Positions 19,738 to 29,009 of a stretch of 64,000 nucleotides of DNA are shown here, in pieces (positions within the stretch are counted from its first letter, which is position 1; each line of letters starts with the position of its first letter). A program made the translations under genes and the position numbers. The DNA is from Paramacrobiotus metropolitanus (lineage: Eukaryota; Tardigrada; Eutardigrada; Parachela; Macrobiotidae): NCBI RefSeq assembly GCF_019649055.1, contig NW_026570255.1, positions 558,001 to 622,000 on the forward strand, in the 5' to 3' direction. The notes beneath the pieces are model-generated. The model did not search any database and had not been told where the DNA came from. It saw nothing but the letters and a program-made list of their open reading frames with translations.

Positions 19738-20107
19738 TATAACCGTGGACCAAGAATGAGTCCAGGACGGAAGCCCAGACTGACAGGACTCCGTGTAGTG
19801 TAGAACGTGACGTGTTAGAGGAAGAAATGCACAACGCACGATATCCAGTCTACGTTATACACTTTATTAACGTTCTCTATCGTGAAAACCAACACTCTGA
19901 CATTCAGTCAACTCAGAGAGCCAAATTCCACCTGCTCTCGACAACTCTAATGCACTGCGCAGCAGTGAACACAATGAACGGCAGTAGCCGACCAATCAGA
20001 GAAGCGCTGCGTCACAGACGGCAATTCCCCACGGAGTAGTGCAACGAAGCACTCCCGTAGCGCCAGTAGCGTCACGCAGGTGGACGCAAGGGAGCCATCG
20101 CCTCACA
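19738..20107 (-). repeat. 5' LTR of the retrotransposon
   Basis: The 370-bp partner of 4755-5124 with no difference seen. The right copy of the GCAC target duplication follows at 20108-20111. The AATAAA signal is at 19863-19868 (read on minus). A 75-residue ORF occurs identically in both LTRs and is a by-product of that identity. Confidence 0.92.
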
Positions 20108-20111
20108 GCAC

Positions 20112-20548
20112 AATTAGATAGGAACTTCCGGGTGCAAAATCGCGCTCAAGATGGAAGCCATACTTCAGCAAGAACAAATAGCTGACAAAGCGTCAGCATT
20201 CAGCACCGTGACGAAGTCTGCAACGAAAGCGGATGCCCGAAACGGTTCGGCCCGTCGCTCAAAAGCCGCTTAATGAATATCCGCGGACAAAACAAACCGT
20301 CTTTGTAAAGGGCGTTTGATTAGTTCTGACAAGTTACATTCTTGTATACTACGGGTTCGCAACACACTGTGCTGAGCGCGCCTAAAATTACAACGTTTGC
20401 AAACTGCAATCGTCTTGACTGATATTATGAGCACATTCAGCCAGCTTTGACATTATCTTTTGGCTTCTGCATAATTTTAAAACCGTACTACCAGTTACTT
20501 GCATACTTGCAGTTATTTTCGGAGAGGAGCTTGTCTGACAAATAGTCC
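20112..20548 (+). promoter_or_regulatory. Right half of the ancestral divergent promoter; 5' region of the plus-strand F-box gene
   Basis: It contains ACTTCCGGGT (about 20124), the reverse complement of an ETS-type site, close to AAGATGGAAGCC, which resembles a YY1 site. Both are common in TATA-less promoters. It continues to the ATG at 20549. Confidence 0.45.
20151..20273 (+). CDS. Small upstream ORF, 40 residues
   Basis: An ATG (20151) to TAA (20273) frame encoding a 40-residue Ala/Ser/Lys/Gln-rich peptide, between the retrotransposon and the F-box gene. It overlaps the putative YY1-like site. It could be an upstream ORF in the F-box leader, or chance. No family is recognised. Confidence 0.25.
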   Translation: MEAILQQEQIADKASAFSTVTKSATKADARNGSARRSKAA

Positions 20549-22494
20549 ATGGATAGCAAGCTGGACAACAGTTCAACCGGCCGGCCGGAATGTTCAACAG
20601 CGACGAAGAAGGAAGACTTCGCTCTTGTTGTGGAGGTTCGCGGACGCGATGGAGCGTTCCAGTGTGGGCGTTTAGTAGCAGCTTCCAAGAGTGGCGGACT
20701 GCTGGTGGATTTTCTATGCCCAGGCCGACGGAACGAGTGGGTTCCGTTTGCCGAAGCCTTCTTACCTCAAGCTGATTTTTCTGGTCCATATGTATTTTAC
20801 CAGCCCAACGGATTCTACGGCAATGGTGGTAATTTGAAAACAGTGCGGGATATTGTGGAATATCAAATAGACAAAATACTGGCCAAGTAAAGCAAGACAA
20901 GTCAGAAATGAACTCTTGTTGCGGAATGTAGGGTACGCGGATCCCGTGGAGGTACTGATGCAGCACAGTCCCTCGGATCCGTGGACATGGTATCCCGCCA
21001 TCACGGTGTATGACTGGAATACATTCGGCTGGGTTTCTATCCAGCTGCCTGGTGGCGACATCCGAACCATCGTTCCACGGGATCGGATTCGTTGCCCGAC
21101 GGAGCGATATTGGTTGGCCCGCGGCCTAGTGGTCACCTATGACTACATGAAAAGCTTAAAGCAGTTTTATGTAAGAAACCCTCGTCGGCATAAAATAGTC
21201 GGATAAGACATAAATGACTGCACCGTTACAGGCCAAATCCGTGCTCCGGCCTGTTCCACCCGCGAAATGCAGCCCTCCGAGAGTGACAGCACACACGAAG
21301 AAACGAAGCCGTGGAAAACCCTGGAAGACGGTCTTGGTCTGCGGCGGCCGCTCAGCGTCTCCGGAGCGCGCGGTCCTTCTACCGACGCCGGCCCGTGATA
21401 GTTGCGACGCACTCCGCATTTTGCCCGTAGAAATTCTGACGGAGACCTTCCAGTGTCTGCCCACCGTGGAGCAGTGCCGGCTGCGGACGGTGTGTATCGG
21501 CTGGAACGGGCTCCTCACATCGGCCGCTGTCAAACGTCTGCTGCACATCCAGTTCCCCTCGGAAGCCAATTTAAATTCTTTTTATCGTCTTCCCGCGGGC
21601 AATGTTTACGTCGCCGCGGCCTGCGCCCTTCGCTGCTGGAGCAATCGCGCCGTGGCCATTGTCGGCACGCCCAGAATTGAGGCGTCCAGGGAGAAACTCG
21701 ATCTGCGGTACTGGTCTTTATGTGATGGACGTCTTCTGCAGCAGATCATGCCGGGCGGAGCCGAGGCATTCCCGGGAATTCTGATCCTGAAGGACATTGA
21801 CTGCTCGTTCATGCCGCGTGTTTGCGACCGGGATTACATTGCGGTTCTCCACACGGTCTTCGACTCGCTAGCGGCGATTTGCCGTACGCTGGCCGTGAAG
21901 AACTTTACGTGCACGGTCCAGCAAGTGTATTACGATGGCGACGTGCCGATCACCATCCGTATCCCGTTCGGACGGATGCGCAACGAGCGACGTCTAACTG
22001 TCGCGGACTGGTGGGACATGATTGAACAAGCCTGTCCGCTGCTGGACAGTCAGCAAAGGGATGCGGTATCCACGGCGCTCCAACAACGAGATTTGGATCA
22101 TTACTGGCTAACCCAGCAGCTAACTTTGGTAATGCTAATATGTAACTGATGGATTTTGTATAAATAAGTTATTCATTTAGTAAGAACATGGCATTATTGA
22201 TTTTTTAAAATTATTTCGGTAAAAGATACACATTCAGCACTTCTAGCAATTTAAAAAAAAAAACGTCTAAATGAATGTTAAAATGAATACGGTTTTGACG
22301 CTTTACAGGTTGCCCGTAGACGACAGTGTAATGATCCGCGGAAGAGCGTCACGTATCTGAAGCCGTTTCCCAGGGGAGATAATCCGCTGGGGTCCGTCGA
22401 TGTCAACCAGCTAACGCGCTTGGCGCAGTATCTGATGCTGTGTCACGTCAACGAAACTACAATGGACTGTCAAATAGTTTGGCCTGACCATTAA
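20549..22494 (+). CDS. F-box protein with N-terminal tudor/agenet-like module, four exons
   Basis: Proposed exons: 20549-20825, 20902-21170, 21232-22128, 22309-22494 (542 residues). All phases agree (1, 0, 0) and all introns are GT-AG; for exon 1 a donor at 20828 is equally possible. Exons 1-2 carry GRLVAASKSGGLLVDF and PVEVLMQHSPSDPWTWYPA, matching the modules of the minus-strand paralogue. Exon 3 carries the F-box (LPVEILTETFQCLP, then RTVCIGWNGLL) and the C-terminal substrate region. Exon 4 adds VDVNQLTRLAQYLML, which aligns with PEELRQLADWLTSM of the paralogue and so supports this last exon. Expected role: SCF ubiquitin-ligase substrate adaptor. An AATAAA-type signal lies near 22655. The gene is divergent to its paralogue and was separated from it by the retrotransposon. 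Confidence 0.82.
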
Positions 22495-22732
22495 GTATCT
22501 CCTCTTCCACATGCTTTCCATTTCAGTTCATTTGTGCGATACGGTGCGCATTTGCGGCCAAACGTTTTGACTGTATAACAGAAATCACGTTGTAACTTTT
22601 TTTTGCACCCGCATTTTGCAGGCACTGCATGATGGAGGCGTAGCAGCGTTTCATAATAAAGTACGGGAACAGTACAGTAAATTTACCGTGATTACTGGCT
22701 CAACCAAGTTGTTCCACTGAGTCTGTGGGCTA

Positions 22733-22880
22733 CCGGTCACTTCGGCCGTTTTCATTTCGGCCGCGTTCATTTCGGCCAAAGTTTTTCGGCCGCCATTCAC
22801 TTCGGCCGCCAATCACTTCGGCCGTCACTCAGTTCGGCCGCCGATCACTTCGGCCACAGTACATTTCGGCCGTAGCTAAT
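22733..22880 (+). repeat. TTCGGCCG array, left arm of a foldback element
   Basis: Eight or so TCA(C/T)TTCGGCCG-like words at about 15-20-bp spacing. The inverse arrangement (CGGCCGAAGTGA words) occurs at 23315-23460 and 24045-24170, so the arms could fold on each other. Confidence 0.75.
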
Positions 22881-23169
22881 TTTGGATAGATTTAAGCGAA
22901 AACGTTACTTTCGATATAAAATGTGTCGAAAACTTAAATCCTAAAAAGGGTTAAAAAATGACCTTGCATTAACAATTTGCCATCCCATCGTGCAACTTTT
23001 AAAAATTAAGCAAAATTGAGAAAACTTTATCACCAGCATTTAATACCCAACTCAATATACCGGTAGCAGACATAAGGCGAAACCTTTCGAAAAAGCTTAA
23101 AACGACAAATGATCCGCATCACCTTAAGAAGACTGAGAAAACATGGACGATCGCAAGAAGGCAACCGTC

Positions 23170-24030
23170 ACGAGGGCGAAGGGTAAAAAACCCACACAAA
23201 CCCAAGAAACCTAAGAATACCTAAAAATAAAAAAGAAAACCTAAAATACCTAAAAAAACCAAACAAACCTAAAAAACCTAAGAAACCTAAGAAAACCTAA
23301 GAAACCTAAGAAAACGGCCGCACCGTACCAAAGCCGAAATGAGCGGTGGCCGAAGTTAGTGCCGGCCGAAGTGAGCCTCGGCCGAAATGAACGTTGGGCG
23401 AAGTGATCATGTGCGGCCGAAATGTAACGCGGCCGAAGTGATCGGACGCGGATCGAATGAGGCCTACCGTCCAGAGGTTTAGACTACCGAAAACTCTTGA
23501 GAAAGCCCAAGGAAATCTAACAAAGTTTAGAAACCCGTCGGAAACTTCAGAAACTCAAAAACAAATTTAGAAAGTCAAGGAACCGAAGATAACCTAACCA
23601 TACTAAGAATAACCTAAGAAAACCTAAGAAACCTGAGAAAATCTGCGAAAAGAAAGAAACCTAAGCACCCTAAGTGAAACTAGGAAAGCCAAGGCACCGA
23701 AGATAACCTACCAATACTAAGAATAACCTAAGAAACCTAAGAAACCTAAGAATAACCTAAGAATAATATAAGAATAACCTAAGAATAACCGAAGAATAAC
23801 CTAAGAAACCTAAGAAACCTAAGAAACCTAAGAATAACCTAAGAATAATATAAGAATAACTTAAGAATAACCTAAGAAAACCTAAGAATAGCCTAAGAAA
23901 ACCTAAGAAACCTAAGAAAACAAAGAAACCTAAGCAACCCTAAGTTAAAACTAGGAAAGCCAAGGCACCGAAGACAACCTACCAATACTAAGAATGACCA
24001 AAGAAAACCTAAGAAACCAAACAAAAATAG
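23170..24030 (+). repeat. Degenerate CCTAAGAAA/CCTAAGAATAA simple repeat, interrupted by the middle TTCGGCCG arm
   Basis: Long runs of AACCTAAGAAA and AACCTAAGAATA at 23170-23320 and 23500-24030. A near-duplicate phrase (AAGGCACCGAAGA...CCTACCAATACTAAGAAT) recurs at about 23690 and 23965, so part of the run has been duplicated. No gene. Confidence 0.8.
23315..23460 (-). repeat. TTCGGCCG array, middle arm (inverted relative to the left arm)
   Basis: CGGCCGAAATGAACG- and CGGCCGAAGTGATC-type words, reverse complements of the left arm. It ends GTGATCGGACGCGG, matching the end of the right arm (GTGATCGGACGTGG). Confidence 0.75.
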
Positions 24031-24044
24031 GAAGACTTAAACTT

Positions 24045-24170
24045 GGAGATGGCTAAATGTGATGTTTCCGAAATGAGCGTTGGCCGAAATTAGTTCTGGC
24101 CGAAGTGAGCCTCGGCCGAAATGAACGCATGCGGCCGAAATGTAACGCGGCCGAAGTGATCGGACGTGGA
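24045..24170 (-). repeat. TTCGGCCG array, right arm (direct copy of the middle arm)
   Basis: Same word order and orientation as 23315-23460 with small changes and one missing segment. It suggests duplication of one arm plus its neighbouring simple repeat, or two nested elements. Confidence 0.72.
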
Positions 24171-24199
24171 GTTTGTGAACGGATGCCAGTTGTTGCCAT

Positions 24200-25850
24200 C
24201 GGGCATTTTGAGACACGGCGTGTTTTGTTGATGTGGCACTACAGTGGCAGTCTATCGTCAATCTGTTTAACCGAAGGAATAATAAGCACCAGTTGCTTTA
24301 GGTACCATTGAATTTGTGGACGACGTCAAACGAACGGTATTATCAACATTTTTTTGACAACTGTCCATTACAAGCAATTTTATTTGATCTCCATGGAAAT
24401 TTAACAGTTTTAAAGCAGCGGCTTAAGAGTGTTAGAATTGCTGATTGCATTGTCGCCAATCTGATGGAAGGAGTTCGGCAGCGAACGGTTCGCAACCGTC
24501 AATGATGAGCATCATGCTCATCATTGACGGCTTTATACCGTTCACTGGCGATGGACAGTAATATTATGATGGACACAACTTTAGGTCTTATGAGAATCAT
24601 GTAGCGGTCATCGGTTATTTATTTCTTGCTGCCACTTTCGGATCCTACGTGGCTTAGCCATTTTCTACGCTTGCACATAACACAATCGGCCAGCTCTTAC
24701 TATTCCGGAGCTAGCCGCTTCCGCAGCTTAAACTTGCAGAGCCTGTCCTCCATCCCGGAAACCGTTTGCCCACCCGAGCGAATTCTGCCAGCATTTCCGG
24801 TGACATGTTGCGTTCGGCGCCGTTCGGTTGGCTAACATTGGTGTTACGTGTCGATGCGTGCAGAGTCCTGACTAACCGGCTGCTAATCAGAGACCTGGAT
24901 GACTAGTTCTGATCGTCTAGGTCGGCGATGAGCAGCCGGTTCTGATTATGAGCGCTCTAATCGAGATAAAATCCTCAACTATCCAAAAGAATAACCGTGA
25001 AAAATGGATGACCGTCCAAGCCGTTCTGTGGAACTGTGGAAAGTGAAACAGAGAACAGTGATTTTTATTACACAGTATTTTATCTTGCAGCTCGCGAGCG
25101 AGCATTAGTGTTTGTTTCTAGTATTTACTCCATTAGCGCGATAAGATAAAATGGTCATGCTAACAAATGTGGTGTAACGTCACTAACGTGTTTGTTTAGG
25201 TTAGCGATATCATAAATGTGCAGCGTGTCGCATTTCGGCCATCTCGTATCGACAGCAACTAGTTTGCCAGTCCGCAGTTGCAACAAGTTGCGTAATTAAT
25301 ATTATCGTTAACACTGCTGCTCTCTGCACAGCTATTTAGGAGTTATCACCCAATTAGGCCCCGTAAGTGCGAAAGTTGAGTAAGCTAGCGCGCTGGGGAT
25401 ATGGAGATGACGCGTCCCAGTAGGCGCCAGTGCATGATAAAATTCGCGCACTTCACGCACTTCAGCTACTCTTAATCTCCGATAAGTTGTTATAAATGTA
25501 AATATTAATTACAAAATTCTGTGAACTGTGGCGCATGCCATTTCAGTTCTTGCTGTCACCCTGCCGATACGAGGTGCCATACAGCATACAGACAGGAGAT
25601 ACAGCTTCGGTTTCACCTCCGCGTTTCTTATTGACTCTTACACGATCTTGATTAGTTAAATAGTTAAGCATTTGTACAACTTTTGACGGAACAAATTAAT
25701 TAAATTGTAAAACCTGTTAATACTGGACGAAAAGCGTCGAATAGTATTATCGTTGGCAAGACTACGAAAACGATATTATTGCCGTTATTCTTTGTACTTC
25801 TTGTTGATGTTTCTATATAATGTGTTCAACGTTTCCAAGGAAAATTCTTG
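24200..25850. other. No gene recognised; contains two inverted-repeat structures
   Basis: No coding frame here has domain signs or splice structure. A perfect 17-bp palindrome with a 1-nt centre lies at 24496-24530, and an 11-bp-armed hairpin (AACCGGCTGCT / AGCAGCCGGTT) lies at about 24873-24941. Confidence 0.5.
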
Positions 25851-26450
25851 GAGCATTGCGGTAGCTGTACCTTCTGGAGGTTGGCCTAGTTGGCGCAAGT
25901 TTCAATTGCGCCTTGAAACCGGGATGGACCGATTTCGGCATCATGTCGGCACGATGTTTAAACGCCTTAGAAAACAAAAAGAAACATGTGAGCCAGTTCT
26001 TGACCACGGCCGACTTAAGTGGCTAGTTTTTATACCGTTAAATATACTTCTATTGTAGGTACATGCATTTACAAAGATTCATTATTGTTGTTCCTAGTCA
26101 ATAAAAGTTATTAACACCACGAATACCGAAATTTGTCCAACAATCTGCACAATTCGTACATAAGCATTACATCATAAACCAACAAGGAAAACCTGAAAGT
26201 TAAAGCGGCATTTTACCGGCGGGGATTATATTCCATTGCAAGCCAGTTAGCAAATGCCAATACAGATAGCAAATTATTTTTTAACGGTTAACGAACGGCA
26301 AAGACTTTTTGACCGGTATTTTTCGACGGTACATAAAAAATGGTAAAGTCTTTGACGGCAGCAAAGGTAAAGGTAAAATTGATAAAGGTAAATTGAAACG
26401 GCAAAGAAAAACTAGGCCAACCTCCAGAAGGTACAGCTACCGCAATGCTC
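25851..26450. mobile_element. 600-bp MITE-like element with perfect 40-bp terminal inverted repeats
   Basis: 25851-25890 is the exact reverse complement of 26411-26450 (40 of 40). Similarity continues inward imperfectly (GTTTCAATT on both sides). The interior is AT-rich with AAAGGTAAA words and no transposase. Target duplications are not obvious, so the true ends may lie slightly outside. Confidence 0.75.
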
Positions 26451-29009
26451 GCAAAATACAAAAACATTTTCGTAACACTGTATTGCAGTGCACTTGTATC
26501 AGTGGTATGCCATGACACGTAAACTGTTATTTTTGTTTGGCCACTACCTATTGCCAACAGCAAATGAAAATACATTTTTAAACTAGGTACGGTAGCACAC
26601 AATCATAATACAAAAAAGGGAAATTTTCTGAATTTTGAACCGGCCTAGGTGACTCGGTTACTGGATTACACGAAACTGGTACCATGTAACGGGCCATTTC
26701 CTTTACATAAACCAAGAAGTAACATTTTGGCAGTTGACATTCCGACAATACTATATTAGCTGTATCACGCGATTAGGTACAGTAGTGTAATGAATGCTTT
26801 TTTCGCTGTAGTTAAGGATACGGAGATAACTTCAAGGTAACCATCCGGCCGGACTGCTCGGCCAGCTAGGGCATGCCCGTTCCGTCTACGTTTCCATCGA
26901 CTCCGATACTTACAGCTTCTGCTGCAGGAGGTGTGCTTACACCTCATGAAACTAAAAGTATGCACGTACGTATGTACAGGTACGTACCTTTAATACAGAA
27001 TCTATTGGCTTTTATAATATATGTAGCCTGCAAGACGATACAGTCACAAGTTTCCTATATAACTATATAAGTGAAAGATTTGTACTGAATGCACAGCCTA
27101 ATTGCGGACCAAATTTGAAATCCGTGATTTGCAACGCCCAGCAGCCCGGGGGCGGTTGGACGTATGCCTTAGCCGACTACGGAAATAGGCGGCCTAAATG
27201 TACGTACCTTGCCTTTATACATATTAAATTATCTTGCCTTTATACGTACGCACCATGCAGCGCTACGTCTCCGGAAAAATTCATACTTCGGAAAGGAAAA
27301 AATACAATAAGAAGAAGGGGAAGAGAAACTTTCCAGGTTTAATGGCCGTTCGATGGCTCTGCAGGCTAATAATCTATCCTCACTGGGCTGTGATTTGTGA
27401 ACAGGAGATTAATAGTCTTGAAGAATGCCATAATCCGCCTCCGATGACCGGCAGTGACGGGAGTCGTGTTCGGTTTGTCACAGTATTATAATTTTTAAAT
27501 TCTAACCCACATCTCAGCAGCCGGAGGAGCAGTTTCGGGAGAAAATGTTGTCAGGCAATGTGTTGGTAATGAACAATCTCACTCGACATGCTGTGACGGT
27601 ATGATGTGTGAGTCAGTGACCATAGTGCTGGACAACCGGTATTTGCATATCGACAGAATTACCAGGCTTAATATGCGCGATTACTGCTCATCGCAGTACT
27701 TTGTAGTTTGTACTTTGTACATATACACTTAATAAAAATTCATTTTATTATTGATTTTTGTATGTCGCACAATCGGCGACTGAGCATGTACAAGCATGCA
27801 TACACAGTGATACGCTAACAATTTGGAAAGTGCACTTAACTATGCATTCGGTGGACGGAGCGCCGCTCTCAAAGTACTTATTAAAGTGGAAAACATGATG
27901 CTGTTATGGCTAATCGCTAATTTTTTAATTCAGATTGATTATACAGAAGTCCCAGGTTTTTACAAAAGTAAAAGTTTTAGCGATTATACAATGCCTCAGC
28001 CGACAGCAGAACTAAGCGGGCTAACCCTTGACGGGCGGTCTAAATTTACAGAGGAGTGACCGGTTGTTTCGAATTATCAATATTTTTCTAGCCGTATTTT
28101 GTACCCGCAGTTCTGCTAAGCCTGACGGCGATCGCAGTTTACTTGCTGCCTCACCTGAGAAACGTGAATTGTTGTTAGGAGGCTTTGGTGGTTAAACGAG
28201 GAGTCCGAAGCCTTCCCCTTAGAAATATTCATTATTATCAAATTTTCATTGCAATAACCGTAGTGTTGTGCGTATTTGAAAGCCAAATGATTTGTGTACA
28301 TGGGTGTAAAAACTGTTTGTGCGCAGTATACCGTTGCCGAGATATTGTGTGTCAAAATCCCGTACATACAAATTGTCGTGCACCAAAAGTCCTCACAATT
28401 CAAAAATGGATTTAATTTGTTACAGTCGGAAGTATAAACTGAACGAGCGCATTGTCACACGGTTAACATACGTAATCTCTTCACGGTACCGTACCGTTCA
28501 GAGTTCATACTTCATACCGAAAAACGTTCCTTCAAGTTTGTAAGGCTATTATACCGTCCGTTCAGTGTACGCGCTACTAACATACGCTTCAGTTTAGTTC
28601 GTGCAACAGTGGGACCACAATATTGCAGAACTACACGGGACAGTAGCGGATAGAAAGGCAGTTTTCATCTTATTGAATAGCATTCCAGCTGCTTCGTCAA
28701 AACCGTTTGCAGAGCCAAAGGTCGACCCCTGCTTAAGCGGGACGAAGAAGTTATTTGTCTGATACAATCGCCGTTGCTGATTACCGTTTGCTGATAGTGT
28801 TTGTGCATTTCTTTCTCGTTCGGCGCGAAGCGTTGAAATCGGTACGTTTTTAACATGTAACGCGTTCTTAGTCATATACCAACTGGTCGGAACAGAAACA
28901 GCTCTGTAAAAGTAAAACATGTGTTAGATTTCCTGTTTTGGTGTACATCAGGATCACAAGCAGCTACCTTGTACATCCCGCAACTGCCGTTTTTATATGA
29001 CGTTCAAAG
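26451..29009. other. No gene recognised
   Basis: Short frames only, none with domains. ACGTAC-rich alternating tracts occur at about 26960-26990 and 27200-27255. A conserved phrase (GGGCCATTTCC, 26694-26704) recurs in other repeats of this window. Confidence 0.45.

Larger units (their letters stand above)
4755..20107 (-). mobile_element. Ty3/gypsy-type LTR retrotransposon, 15,353 bp, recently inserted
   Basis: The element reads on the minus strand. It has two LTRs of 370 bp that I find identical base for base, a 4-bp target duplication GCAC (4751-4754 and 20108-20111), and a primer-binding site touching the 5' LTR. Gag, zinc knuckle, retropepsin, reverse transcriptase, RNase H and integrase follow in that order, which is the Ty3/gypsy arrangement. 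It is long for the group because of an extra coiled-coil ORF before Gag, long low-complexity arms around the protease, and a repeat-rich tail after integrase. No envelope-like ORF is seen. I could not find a convincing polypurine tract before the 3' LTR. Identical LTRs imply a young insertion; key catalytic motifs are intact, but several in-frame stops separate the ORFs. Confidence 0.93.

Noticed and set aside
23170-24030. CCTAAG runs as interstitial telomere repeat (TTAGG type)
   Set aside because: The TTAGG words are separated by TTT(C) and heavily degenerate; no uninterrupted telomere array is present.
28594-28920. 108-codon minus-strand frame upstream of the astacin gene
   Set aside because: No domain, no convincing start or splice context, and composition like surrounding spacer.
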